From Ashinkailepas kermadecensis (taxonomy: Eukaryota; Arthropoda; Thecostraca; Neolepadidae), in NCBI GenBank assembly GCA_034440615.1, contig JAOTOM010005182.1, positions 984,001 to 1,048,000 of the forward strand: a DNA stretch of 64,000 bases, read 5' to 3'. Numbering within the stretch: position 1 is the first letter of the stretch; each line of letters begins with the position of its first letter. The notes under the pieces were generated by a model. That model worked only from the letters and a program-made list of their open reading frames with translations. It had not been told where the DNA came from and ran no database searches. This document shows, in pieces, positions 21,239 through 32,335 of the stretch. The translations under genes and the position numbers were made by a program.

Positions 21239-21885
21239 GTGAGTACCACCTGCTGACGGGGCCTCTGATGCAGTCTTCCAGACGTGAGTACCACCTGCTG
21301 ACGGGGCCTCTGATGCAGTCTTCCAGGCGTGAGTACCACCTGCTGACGGGGCCTCTGATGCAGTCTTCCAGACGTGAGTACCACCTGCTGACGGGGCCAC
21401 TGATGCGGTCTTCCAGGTGTGAGTACCACCTGCTGACGGGGCCTCTGATGCAGTCTTCCAGGCGTGAGTACCACCTGCTGACGGCCACTGATGCAGTCTT
21501 CCAGGCGTGAGTACCACCTGCTGACGGGGCCACTGATGCAGTCTCTGGACGGCTTCCAGACGTGAGTATCACCTGCTGACAGGGCCTCTGATGCAGTCTC
21601 TGGACGGCTTCCAGACGTGAGTACCACCTGCTGACGGGGCCACTGATGCAGTCTTCCAGGCGTGAGTACCACCTGCTGACGGGGCCTCTGATGCAGTCTT
21701 CCAGACGTGAGTACCACCTGCTGACAGGGCCACTGATGCAGTCTTCCAGACGTGAGTACCACCTGCTGACAGGGCCTCTGATGCAGTCTTCCAGACGTGA
21801 GTACCACCTGCTGACAGGGCCTCTGATGGCTTCCAGACGTGAGTACAACCTGCTGACAGGGCCACTGACGCAGATACACCTCTGG
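21218..21885 (+). repeat. 45-bp boundary array at the last PPME1 donor
   Basis: About 14 copies of a 45-bp unit, GTGAGTACCACCTGCTGACG, then GGGCCTCTGATGCAG, then TCTTCCAGGC. Several copies carry the longer exon-like version CTCTGGACGGCTTCCAGAC. The unit repeats the exon end TTCCAGGC, the GTGAGT donor and an acceptor-like TGATGCAG, so each unit resembles a micro-exon with both splice sites. Frames of 298 and 241 codons on the minus strand are artefacts. Confidence 0.94.
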
Positions 21886-22520
21886 GTACAGATGTAATAG
21901 GCAGACAACCACTGCCATGTAACGATAACGACAAAATGTTTAATTATAGCCATGGACTGGTGAAATTTGGAGGCATTATTGCCTGACCGCGGTCGCATTG
22001 GTCGACATTGAACGTCAAGCCTCTTGGGATGCTCTTGCCAGCCTTTTTATGTTCTAGAGGTCAAATACGTTATGATAATTATTTGAACTTTGATTGCGCT
22101 ATAAAAAATATTCACCCTATCCTTAGTAGAGACGAATAGCCTAATCTAGTCGGAGAAGAAGCCTCCATCCTTTAACTGCAATATTTTCCCCTCGGTCTTT
22201 GTCATGCTCCCGGCCACTTGACTTAGTGCCCTTTTATGGCCAAGGAAACATAAGCAGCATTAACATTTGGAACGAAGCGTAGAATTTCGGTTGTCGCATT
22301 TAGTCTATCATGGAATCGCTCGTACCGAGTCCAAAGGCCATCTTCTTACATAACTACGTAACAGCTACGTTGGAAGGTACGTTTGTATTTCAGTAGTTGC
22401 AGATTACAGCACGAAGTGCTTGTATAGAGGTCTACCAAGCCTATTTCTAGTATTTCGCCATCCTGCGATGACATTTCGTTATGACCTTTCAGAACAGGTA
22501 TAGTGTATATACATATATAC
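21886..22520. other. Region after PPME1, nothing recognised
   Basis: Unique AT-rich sequence. The PPME1 terminal exon or 3' UTR may lie here but I could not define it. Confidence 0.45.
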
Positions 22521-22549
22521 ACCAGTACAGTACATATATAGGTATATAC

Positions 22550-22770
22550 ACACCAGTGCGGGTTTGGGCATGTATAGTACCACACCAGTGCGGGACAGTG
22601 CAGGTATAGTACCACACCAGTGCGGGACAGTGCGGGTATAGTACCACACCAGTGCGGGACAGTGCGGGTATAGTACCACACCAGTGCGGGACAGTGCGGG
22701 TATAGTAGCACATCAGCGCGGGATAGTGCAGTTACAGTACCATACAAGTGCGTGATAGTGCAGGCATAGT
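22550..22770 (-). repeat. 32-bp minisatellite
   Basis: About six copies of AGTACCACACCAGTGCGGGA followed by CAGTGCGGGTAT, the edge copies diverged. Confidence 0.92.
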
Positions 22771-22989
22771 ATTGTATTGTATTGTAGTATAGAAGCTGGC
22801 ACAATCCACTTGTACAAGTGGCTATTGTTTACCCTCGTCAGTCACAGTTTCAAAACAGCTAATTATAATCTCAGTAGTTGGTTATTTGGATTTTCGGGAG
22901 CATCGACCATGTTGATCATATAGCAAATCTCAACATTACTTAATACATAACGCAGCTTAATAATTCTTGTTAAGCTGTGCAACTGCGCC

Positions 22990-23230
22990 TCAGTCGACCG
23001 TGGAAACGATCTGCGCCCTCACATGCTTTTTAATATCGATGCGCATACACTGGAGCTCATGACTGATAGCATGGTCATTGCAACTCTTGGCGGCACCGAC
23101 ACGAGATGTTCTAGCACCATGGCCGGTTCTAGCGTGCGGAATATCAAGCGTATGTGACCGGGGAGTAGGACACTGCGCAACATGATTAAGTGAGAAGTCA
23201 CCGAGCGGAGCTGGTGTGCCGTTCACGTCA
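22990..23230 (-). pseudogene. LINE endonuclease C-terminal fragment
   Basis: The minus-strand frame reads HVAQCPTPRSHTLDIPHA, later AISHELQC. This resembles the end of non-LTR endonucleases (a conserved PT, HTLD and a degenerate SDH segment). It is short and lies against a tandem array. It is either part of the LINE at 23.6-29.2 kb or a separate insertion. Confidence 0.45.
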
Positions 23231-23592
23231 CGAAACACAGAGAGCAACAGACACAGGCCAGCATAACAGGCCAGCTGGCTGGCGGTCAGCAGTCCCAGCT
23301 GTCTGGTGTGCCGTCCACGTCACGAAACACAGAGCAACAGACACAGGCCAGCATAACAGGCCAGCTGGCTGGCGGTCAGCAGTCCCAGCTGTCTGGTGTG
23401 CCGTCCACGTCACGAAACACAGAGAGCAACAGACACAGGCCAGCATAACAGGCCAGCTGGCTGGCGGTCAGTAGTCCCAGCTGTCTGGTGTGCCGTCCAC
23501 GTCACGAAACACAGAGAGCAACAGACACAGGCCAGCATAACAGGCCAGCTGGCTGGCGGTCAGCAGTCTCAGCTGTTGTGCAGCGCTGACTC
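23225..23592 (-). repeat. Four copies of a roughly 92-bp minisatellite
   Basis: The unit GTGTGCCGTCCACGTCACGA...CTGGCGGTCAGCAGTCCCAG is repeated four times with very few differences. On the minus strand the copies continue the frame of the neighbouring LINE fragment, so this is another array grown from element coding sequence. Confidence 0.92.
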
Positions 23593-23599
23593 GATCGTA

Positions 23600-23864
23600 T
23601 TTGCGTTTTCCGGTTAGGACTTGGACAGTAAAATTAACTTCGTGCTGTATCGAAATCTGGGAAGCATATACTGGGATATCATATACTGGGAGGAAATAGC
23701 ACACATGGGACATCATAAGGTCATCCATCACAGCGAGAAGCACTGCCCGCGGCAATACATGCTTTACCCTTCACAGTCCTAGAAGCATTCCGAAACACGT
23801 CTCGGTACGTGAGCGATGTGCTGGTTCCACGCCAGATTTTCGTCCATAAAGACACCTAGAGTCC
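23600..23864 (-). other. Probable LINE-derived sequence between array and RT fragment
   Basis: Minus-strand open frame continuous with the array (QQLRLLTASQLACY...) but without a decisive motif. Confidence 0.3.
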
Positions 23865-24945
23865 TCACTTTGGCTCACACAGCTCAAAGTTTCCCCCATG
23901 AAAGAAACAGCCGGTTTTGCGTCCAGGAGGACTAGTTGACGTCGGCCTCCAACCTAGGATATACTGCGACAAATCAGTCATAAAAAGGTGAACAGCAATG
24001 GGCCCTGTGCTCGACACCTGAAATGTTTCGACGGTGATATCGACGGGTGCAGTGTTCCACACACGCTTATACGCTGCCTGTGACCTTCCAGATAGCTCCC
24101 AGCCAGAGCTAGTCTGGAGTTGCTGAAGCTTTGGCAACAGTTCATCGTGCGATACAACAAACTCTTTGCTCGTATCAAGCAGCGTCAGCATGGCAATTTG
24201 AGATCTGTCCATGCCAAAAAGAAGTGCATCACTCGTTGTGGAAGTAAGCGCTGTGCAGTTTGAGTGGTGTGGGCGGAATCCGTGTTGCTGCGTGTGCAAT
24301 AGGTGGTTTGTGTTTATGTGCGTAGTGACCTGCTTGTGGACGACTTTTTCATGTAACTTGCAAATGATTAGAACGCTGGTGATAAGCCGAATACTTGAGG
24401 CATTAGACCGGTCACCTGCTTTGTGAAGGGAAACTATGACAGAATTTGTACAGGAGGTAGGAACAGCTTCGGAGGCAATGCTTTTGGTTACGATCGAGTG
24501 AGTTTCCGAGATCTAGTGAGTTACGTGAAGAAGTGAGTTTCCGATCACCGGAAACAAGATTTTGAGAACATGCACAGAAATGTCACCATCGACGCACGAC
24601 ACTTTGTTGGGCATGCTGAACAATGTTGCACGGAGCTGGTCAAGTGCAACGGGCACGGGATTCAATGCTCCGCTATTCACACGCGGAAGACGGACACCGA
24701 GAAGAGGCCGCTCCGAACGTTGGAAGTCCAACAGGACAGCGGCTCTCGTTGACGGCCCAAGTGAAGCGAAATATCCGTTCAGCTGAATGTTGTGACGTTC
24801 TCCGGTGGCGCGGCGAGCACCGCGTTCGTCTGGATCCGATGACAGTTCGCAGCTGCTGGTAGACTTTGTTCGATGGCGCTTCCTCGACCCGGCGGACCAG
24901 GCCAGTCAAAATGTCCCGTCTTATTGCACGACGGACTGCGCGGCG
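23865..24945 (-). pseudogene. LINE reverse transcriptase fragment
   Basis: Minus-strand frames show an RT finger region: QQHGFRPHHSNCTAL (family QhGFRpghST.tAL), then LLDTSKEF.VSHDELLPKL (LDlskAFDtvdH..LL.KL), then SYLEGHRQRISV, then the AQGPLLFTFL remnant of GxxQGsxLsPlLF. Upstream pieces near 24540-24900 (VLKILFPVIGNSLLHV and TGLVRRVEEAPSNKVYQQLR) fit the linker between endonuclease and RT. Several frameshifts and loss of the FDxxDH aspartates mark it as dead. It belongs with the endonuclease piece at 28.7-29.2 kb, split by the 62-bp array. Confidence 0.75.
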
Positions 24946-27900
24946 TTGGTTTTGTACCCGGCACTGTCAGGGGATCGAGCGGCACGCTGTTGGTGCCACA
25001 GCTGACGGGTGTTTTGTACCTGGCACTGTCAGGGGATCGAGCGGCGCGCTGTTGGTGCCACAGCTGACGGGTGTTTTGTACCTGGCACTGTCAGGGGATC
25101 GAGCGGCGCGCTGTTGGTGCCACAGCTGACGGGTGTTTTGTACCCGGCACTGTCAGGGGATCGAGCGGCACGCTGTTGGTGCCACAGCTGACGGGTGTTT
25201 TGTACCTGGCACTGTCAGGGGATCGAGCGGCACGCTGTTGGTGCCACAGCTGACGGGTGTTTTGTACCCGGCACTGTCAGGGGATCGAGCGGCACGCTGT
25301 TGGTGCCACAGCTGACGGGTGTCTTGTACCCGGCACTGTCGGGGATCGAGCGGCACGCTGTTGTGCACAGTGAGGTTTTTGTACCCGGCACTGTCGATCA
25401 GCGGCACGCTGTTGTGCCTCAGCTGACGTGTTTTCGGCACTGTCGGGATAGGCACGCTGTTTCCATAGTGACGGGGGACTTGGGGATCGAGCGGCACGCT
25501 GTTGGTGCCACAGCTGACGGGTGTTTTGTACCTGGCACTGTCAGGGATCGAGCGGCACGCTGTTGGTGCCACAGCTGACGGGTGTTTTGTACCCGGCACT
25601 GTCAGGGATGGAGCGGCACGCTGTTGGTGCCACAGCTGACGGGTGTTTTGTACCTGGCACTGTCAGGGGATCGAGCGGCACGCTGTTGGTGCGACAGCTG
25701 ACGGGTTTTGTACCTGGCACTGTCGGGATCGAGCGGCACGCTGTTGGTGCCACAGCTGACGGGTGTTTTGTACCGGCACTGTCGGATGGAGCGGCACGCT
25801 GTTGTGCCATCTGACGGGGCACTTGGGGATCAGGCACGCTGTTGGTGCCACAGCTGACGGGTGTTTTGTACCTGGCACTGTCGGATCGAGCGGCACGCTG
25901 TTGGTGCCACAGCTGACGGGTGTTTGTACCCGGCATGTCAGGGGATGGGCGGCACGCCGTTGGTGCCCAGCTACGGGTGTTTTGTACCCGGCACTGTCAG
26001 GGATCGAGCGGCACGCTGTTGGTGCCACAGCTGACGGGTGTTTTGTACCCGGCACTGTCGGATCGAGCGGCACGCTGTTGGTGCACAGCTGACGGGTGTT
26101 TTGTACCCGGCACTGTCAGGGATGGGCGGCACTGTTGGTATAGCTGACGGGTGGTTTGTACCGGCACTTCGGATGGCGCACGCTGTTGGTGCCACAGCTG
26201 ACGGGTGTTTTGTCCCGGCACTGTCGGGGATGGAGCGGCACGCTGTTGGTGCCTAGCTGACGGGTGTTTTGTACCCGGCACTGTCAGGGGATGGAGCGGC
26301 ACGCTGTTGGTGCCACAGCTGACGGGTGTTTTGTACCCGGCACTGTCAGGGGATCGAGCGGCACGCTGTTGGTGCCACAGCTGACGGGTGTTTTGTACCC
26401 GGCACTGTCAGGGGATCGAGCGGCACGCTGTTGGTGCCACAGCTGACGGGTGTTTTGTACCCGGCACTGTCAGGGGATCGAGCGGCACGCTGTTGGTGCC
26501 ACAGCTGACGGGTGTTTGTACCCGGCACTGTCAGGGGATGGAGCGGCACGCTGTTGGTGCCACAGCTGACGGGTGTTTTGTACCCGGCACTGTCAGGGGA
26601 TGGGCGGCACGCTGTTGGTGCCACAGCTGACGGGTGTTTTGTCCCGGCACTGTGGGGATCGAGCGGCACGCTGTTGGTGCCACGCTGACGGGTGTTTGTA
26701 CCCGGCACTGTGGGGATGGGCGGCACGCTGTTGGTGCCAGCTGACGGGTGTTTGTACCCGGCACTGTCGGATGGGCGGCCGCTGTTGGTGCAGCTGCGGG
26801 GGCACGTCGGGGATCGGCGGCACGCTGTTGGTGCCACAGCTGACGGGTGTTTGTACCTGGCACTGTCAGGGGATCGAGCGGCACGCTGTTGGTGCCACAG
26901 CTGACGGGTGTTTTGTACCCGGCACTGTCGGGGATGGAGCGGCACGCTGTTGGTGCCACAGCTGACGGGTGTTTGTACCTGGCACTGTCAGGGGATCGAG
27001 CGGCACGCTGTTGGTGCGACAGCTGACGGGTGTTTTGTACCTGGCACTGTCGGGGATCGAGCGGCACGCTGTTGGTGCCACAGCTGACGGGTGTTTGTAC
27101 CCGGCACTGTCAGGGGATGGGCGGCCGTTTGTGCCATGCACGGGGCACTTCGGGGATCAGCGGCACGCTGTGTGCCACAGCTGACGGGTGTTTTGTACCT
27201 GGCACTGTCAGGGATCGAGCGGCACGCTGTTGGTGCCACAGCTGACGGGTGTTTTGTACCCGGCACTGTCGGGGATGGGCGGCACGCCGTTGGTGCCACA
27301 GCTCACGGGTGTTTTGTACCCGGCACTTCGGATCGAGCGGCACGTGTTGGTGCCACAGCTGACGGGTGTTTTGTCCCGGCACTGTCGGGATCGAGCGGCA
27401 CGCTGTTGGTGCAGCTACGGGTGTTTTACCGGCACTGTCGGGATGGAGCGGCACGCTGTTGTGCTGCTGACGGGTGTTTGTACCCGGATTGGGATGGGCG
27501 GCACGCTGTTTGCTACGGGTGTTTGTACCCGGCACTGTCGGGGATGGGCGGCACGCTGTTGTGCCATAGCTGACGGGTGTTTTGTACCCGGCACTGTCTG
27601 GGATGGGCGGCACGCTGTTGGTGCCAGCTGACGGGTGTTTTGTACCCGGCACTGTCAGGGGATCGAGCGGCACGCTGTTGGTGCCACAGCTGACGGGTGT
27701 TTTGTACCCGGCACTGTCAGGGGATCGAGCGGCACGCTGTTGGTGCCACAGCTGACGGGTGTTTTGTACCCGGCACTGTCGGGGATGGAGCGGCACGCTG
27801 TTGGTGCCACAGCTGACGGGTGTTTTGTACCCGGCACTGTCAGGGGATGGAGCGGCACGCTGTTGGTGCCACAGCTGACGGGTGTTTTGTACCCGGCACT

Positions 27901-28691
27901 GTCAGGGGATGGAGCGGCACGCTGTTGGTGCCACAGCTGACGGGTGTTTTGTACCCGGCACTGTCGGGGATCGAGCGGCACGCTGTTGGTGCCACAGCTG
28001 ACGGGTGTTTTGTACCCGGCACTGTCAGGGGATGGAGCGGCACGCTGTTGGTGCCACAGCTGACGGGTGTTTTGTACCCGGCACTGTCAGGGGATGGAGC
28101 GGCACGCTGTTGGTGCCACAGCTGACGGGTGTTTTGTACCCGGCACTGTCAGGGGATCGAGCGGCACGCTGTTGGTGCCACAGCTGACGGGTGTTTTGTA
28201 CCCGGCACTGTCAGGGGATCGAGCGGCACGCTGTTGGTGCCACAGCTGACGGGTGTTTTGTACCCGGCACTGTCAGGGGATGGAGCGGCACGCTGTTGGT
28301 GCCACAGCTGACGGGTGTTTTGTACCCGGCACTGTCAGGGGATGGAGCGGCACGCTGTTGATGCCACAGCTGACGGGTGTTTTGTACCCGGCACTGTCGG
28401 GGGATCGAGCGGCACGCTGTTGGTGCCACAGCTGACGGGTGTTTTGTACCCGGCACTGTCAGGGGATCGAGCGGCACGCTGTTGGTGCCACAGCTGACGG
28501 GTGTTTTGTACCCGGCACTGTCAGGGGATCGAGCGGCACGCTGTTGGTGCCACAGCTGACGGGTGTTTTGTACCCGGCACTGTCGGGGATGGAGCGGCAC
28601 GCTGTTGGTGCCACAGCTGACGGGTGTTTTGTACCCGGCACTGTCAGGGGATCGAGCGGCACGCTGTTGGTGCCACAGCTGACGGGTGTCA
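24946..28691 (+). repeat. 62-bp minisatellite, about 60 copies, inside a LINE
   Basis: The unit is CTGACGGGTGTTTTGTACCC, GGCACTGTCAGGGGATCGAG, CGGCACGCTGTTGGTGCCAC, AG. Copies at the two ends (24946-25330 and 27640-28690) are nearly perfect at 62 bp. Those at 25340-27620 have many small deletions. The array sits exactly between the endonuclease-side and RT-side parts of one minus-strand LINE, and the unit itself reads as LINE linker sequence at its edges. All 60-228 codon frames over it are artefacts. Confidence 0.96.
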
Positions 28692-29240
28692 TCTGTCGCG
28701 GCCGGTGGTGCAGGATTCCGGATTTTAATTGGGCGGATCGGAGCGTGTTCGTCCAGCAGCCGCAGCATTTGGCCGGAAACGTCGTCCATTGCTGGTTGCA
28801 GCCGCCGCTGCTGTGGGTAATCTGTCTCCAGCCGACAGCAGCAGCGGCCGCCAGCAGCTGACTGGGGTCCAGCCGAGCCCAGGACCGCCCGACACACAGT
28901 CGACAGGACGGTCTCTCTCCCTCACCGCACGCAGCACCGCCCGAACCTTGCAGTTATGTGATGTGTGCAGTCAGTTCTCTCCACAGTACAGCGACACACC
29001 GAGTCGGACTGCACCAAGCGGACGGACACGATGGTCTTGTCCAGACTTGATGCAGACTCCCCGCTGAACAATGTAGGCTGGTTGACGAGGCAGCACACAT
29101 CAAATCTGTCTGGCAAGTCAGCTTGCTTGACCGCTCCGGCAGGATTTGTGCGCTCATCTAAGTTAAGGTCACCGGCCATAATGACTGTGTGTGCCGGATA
29201 TCGGTTGATCACGGTCTGCAGCTGAGACTGATTTCATCGT
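28692..29240 (-). pseudogene. LINE endonuclease domain fragment
   Basis: The minus-strand frame reads AHTVIMAGDLNLDERTN (the GDfN motif of AP-like endonucleases), then FDVCCLVNQPTLFSGESAS, SLDKTIVSVRL and a run ending in the DH-like region. A second frame below 28900 reads RLLDEHAPIRPIKIRN, the common hAP(L/I)k linker after the endonuclease of CR1/L2/Jockey-type elements. Stops and frame changes show it is defunct. Confidence 0.8.
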
Positions 29241-29284
29241 GGTCGGCGGTGTTCCGTCGCTGCTGAGTGGATCGACTACAGTTT

Positions 29285-29490
29285 TAGGAGTGCCTCGACT
29301 ACAGTTGTCATAGCTGCCCTTAGACGTTCATAAGGGCACATAGACGTCCGTGAGACCACGTAGACGTTCGTTGGAGTCCTTAGACGTTTTTGAGGGTCCT
29401 TAGACGTTTGTAAGGGACAGTAGAAGTTAGTAAAGGCCCAAGGGCCCGTGGACGTACTTGAGGACCCGTATACGTTCTTAGGGGCCCTAC
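29285..29490 (+). repeat. Degenerate 22-25 bp repeat
   Basis: Irregular repeats of TAGACGTTCGTNAGGGNNC (for example near 29312, 29340, 29361, 29382 and 29401). Confidence 0.7.
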
Positions 29491-29960
29491 AACAGCCTCG
29501 ACAGCCACACACAAAATGTGCCTGGCCTTTCTATTTCCGCCACGGCGATCCCGTAGACGTTTGCGTACGGGCCAGAGTCCCGTGGGAGCCCAAGGAGTGG
29601 GCAACCACACCCGCCTCTCCCTTGGCTACGTCCCTGGCAAGGGCTGCTGGTGCTCCAGTCAAAAATATTGTTGTTCCCACAGTTATGATTGCAGCGTCTA
29701 GCTCATTACGCGAATTGTTCGGTAGCACGCAGTAAATCGGAAGGCCTGTGAATCATTGGCGTAGACAGGATTTGGTCCAGGGGCGAATATCTGAAGAGGG
29801 TCCCCTACCTACTTAGGGTCCCCCCCCCCACATACACACTTCCGAAACTCCGGATTTCGGGCTCTTTGTTTTCAATGGGCCCCATGTACATATAGGCAGG
29901 TATGTTTAAATGCATGGGAAAATCAAGCACATCGCACTGGAGTGGCTAAAACGATACCTG
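29491..29960. other. No feature recognised
   Basis: Includes a poly-C run near 29822. A phrase TTGGCGTAGACAGG near 29757 resembles hAT/MITE ends but no partner end was found. Confidence 0.4.
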
Positions 29961-30348
29961 CAATGAAGATCCAACAGTCCGGCAATGACCAGAATAATTA
30001 CCCGTTCACCTGCCGACAACACAGCTCTAGCTCTCAGGGACCTTTCACAGTCCTCGACAGCCTTTCGGGCTATCAAGGACATTATAGCTCTGAAACGAGC
30101 CCTCAGTATTCTTCACAACTATCGGTGGCCCTTAGTAACTCTTTGGATCTCAGGGAACCCTGTTCTTCTCATCGGGACCCCTTACATGCCTCTTGGGTAT
30201 TCCAATCCAGTCCAGTCCTCTCTAGCTCTCAGTGACGATTTTCAATCGTCAGGGGCCCTCTCAAGCTGTAGGGGCCCTTCCCAGTCCTTGACAGTCTTTC
30301 TAGCTTCAACGGCTTTCTAGCCCGGAGGCGGGCCCTCGGTATTCCTCG

Positions 30349-30507
30349 GTTGGTTATTGGTTTTACGACACGTCGACCGTTGAGTCATGTAGCGTCGCCA
30401 ATCTCTCACGCCGATTGGTCGCGGGCGAAGAATAGCGACAGGTGAGACTCGAGCCCACAACCTTTCAATTGTGAGACGAGCATCTTACCCCTAGACCACT
30501 CGTCCCC
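30349..30507 (-). mobile_element. tRNA-derived SINE, reverse orientation
   Basis: A complete copy on the minus strand: the head is at 30490-30507, the tail GGTTATTGG at 30349. Sequence is close to the other copies. A clean target-site duplication was not seen, perhaps because the surrounding repeat has decayed. Confidence 0.92.
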
Positions 30508-30657
30508 CCACAACCATCGTTAGCCTCAAGGACTCTCCTTCGCTCTCATGGCGTTCTGTTAGACATCAGGGGCCCTGTCAAGCTGCTAGGAGCCCTTTGC
30601 ACCTATCACCAGGTTTTATGTCAAACACGTTCTATGCTCTGGGGCTGGCCATTAGTA

Positions 30658-30872
30658 TTTCTCACCAGGGGTGCCGCCAGGACTTTCTGAGGGGATTCGA
30701 CCCCCCCCAACAAAAAAGGTGATGAAACAGAAAACTTTCGGCGCGCTTCGTGTGGAACATTTCAGTTCTTGCAGGATGCCACCTCCCTATGTGTTAATTG
30801 ATAGTGTTTTTTTTTTCCACAGTGGGAGAGGCGGGCCCCAGGATCTATCTTGGCTGCGCCCCTGTTCCTCCC
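30658..30872. mobile_element. hAT-like MITE, about 199 bp
   Basis: Terminal inverted repeats CAGGGGTGCCGCCAG (from 30666) and, at the right end reading inward from 30864, CAGGGGCGCAGCCAA. The 8 bases on each side, TTTCTCAC and TTCCTCCC, match at six of eight positions, compatible with a decayed 8-bp hAT target duplication. No coding capacity inside. Confidence 0.72.
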
Positions 30873-31225
30873 AGTAATCGCCAGCCCATAGGGAATCCTT
30901 TTGGCTCTCAGGGGACCTTGTTCATGCATTAGAGGCCTCCCTCAACCTCAGGAAAATCCAAGTTCAGTCTTCTCTGACTCTCAGAGACCCTCTGCATCCC
31001 TCAGGGCCCTCTCCTGCTTTTAGATGCCCATCACAGTCCTCAATAGCCCTGTCTACCTCTCATCTCGGGGGCATTTCAGCTCTGAGATTGGCCTTCACTA
31101 TTCCGCATCGCTCTTAGGGGTCCTGCTCATCCATCAGAGGCTCTTTCAAACCCTAATAGCATCCAACCATTTCTGGCCCTCAGGCACCTTGTTTATGTCT
31201 CCGGGCCCCATTGTTATGACCATGC

Positions 31226-31870
31226 CGCTGTAGGTTGTATGGTGCAATGGGAAGCTATTACAATTCTCCGGTTGAGACCTCGATTCACAACTATAGGTGA
31301 AATAAAACAAAACTTTGTGAAGCACAATGGGAGCAATTTATGCTTGAATTCGAATTGCGTGCACTTATGAGTGGGAACGATATTCGCACAGACCGACCAG
31401 ACTTTAGAAACCTTCTCTTCCTGCTTCAGATAGTTTTGTAGTAATATGTGTGACGTTATTTCAGTCCGTTGCTACACCATTACTTGGCCCATCTGAAGGA
31501 CTTTTACGATGAGTTGTTATAACTATTGGTTAATTTCGCTGTTTTTAGTAACATCACGCTATTTGAACGTAACCTTGAAAGCGGTTTTATTTATGCTTGG
31601 TGCTGTGTACTGCTGCATGCTGGCAATCAAATACGTCACTATTATACTTTCCATCTACTATTATATGCCATACCATCAAAGGACTGATGGTAGGTTTTTT
31701 TTTGTCTCGCACAGTTGATCTCTTCGAGTTTTATGTGTTGTTTAGGTGGCGGCCATCTTGTGATCTGACGTGCTGCGCTAGAGCTGGGAGCGCAGCCATT
31801 GCCACTGAGCATCTGCTCTTCAGGATACCTCCCGGCTGCTGAACAGTCCGCACCATCGTCGCCCAGCTCC
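31226..31870. other. No gene recognised; possible promoter-like end
   Basis: AT-rich until 31740, then GC-rich. GGCGGCCATCTTG near 31748 contains a YY1-type CCATCTT core, and CRE-bearing repeats follow immediately. No exon could be defined. Confidence 0.3.
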
Positions 31871-31876
31871 CCACGC

Positions 31877-32145
31877 TGTGACGTCACATAGCACCGGCGG
31901 CGGTCAGGCCGATGTGATACCGACCGGCGGCCGAGCGCCCCACATCATCGGCGTCCAGCCCCACACTGTGACGTCACAACTCGGGCGGCGGCCAGGCCGA
32001 TGTGATACCGACCGGCGGCCGAGCGCCCCACATCATCGGCGTCCAGCTCCACACTGTGACGTCACAACTCGGGCGGCGGCCAGGCCGATGTGATACCGAC
32101 CGGCGGCCGAGCGCCCCACATCATCGGCGTCCAGCCCCACACACT
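31877..32145 (+). repeat. 88-bp array, three copies with CRE palindromes
   Basis: The unit GTGACGTCACAACTCGGGCG...GGCGTCCAGCCCCACACT is repeated three times. Each copy starts with the full palindrome TGACGTCA, at 31879-31886, 31969-31976 and 32057-32064. Confidence 0.92.
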
Positions 32146-32335
32146 GGGGCGTACCGATGTGACACAAAAGTTCGAGTTGGTGTGCCGATGTGGCACAGAA
32201 GGTCGAGTTGGCATGGCGATGTGACACATAAGGTCTAGTTGGCGTGCCGATGTGACATAGAAGGTCGAGTTGACGTGGCGATGTGACACAGAAGGTCGAG
32301 TTGACGTGGCGATGCTGCGACTGTCCGCCCAACTA
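32146..32335 (+). repeat. 31-bp minisatellite
   Basis: About six copies of GCCGATGTGACACAGAAGGT followed by CGAGTTGGCGT, immediately adjoining the 88-bp array. Confidence 0.92.

Larger units (their letters stand above)
29961..31225 (-). repeat. Very degenerate repeat rich in TCTCAGGGGCCCT
   Basis: Irregularly spaced phrases such as CTCAGGGACC, TCAGGGGCCCTCTC, AGCTCTGA and CAGTCCTCGACAG recur over more than 1 kb. Its reverse complement matches the style and phrases of the block at 44370-46450 (GGGCCCCTGAGAGCTAGAGA). Interrupted by a SINE and a MITE. Probably an ancient decayed minisatellite. Confidence 0.65.

Noticed and set aside
21870..21955. Terminal PPME1 exon reading A-YTSGYRCNRQTTTAM
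   Set aside because: The acceptor is the end of the 45-bp array and the residues do not resemble the conserved C-terminus; kept only as a remote possibility.
24946..28691. CRISPR-like array of regular repeats
   Set aside because: The whole 62-bp unit is repeated with no unique spacers; the context is a LINE in an animal genome.
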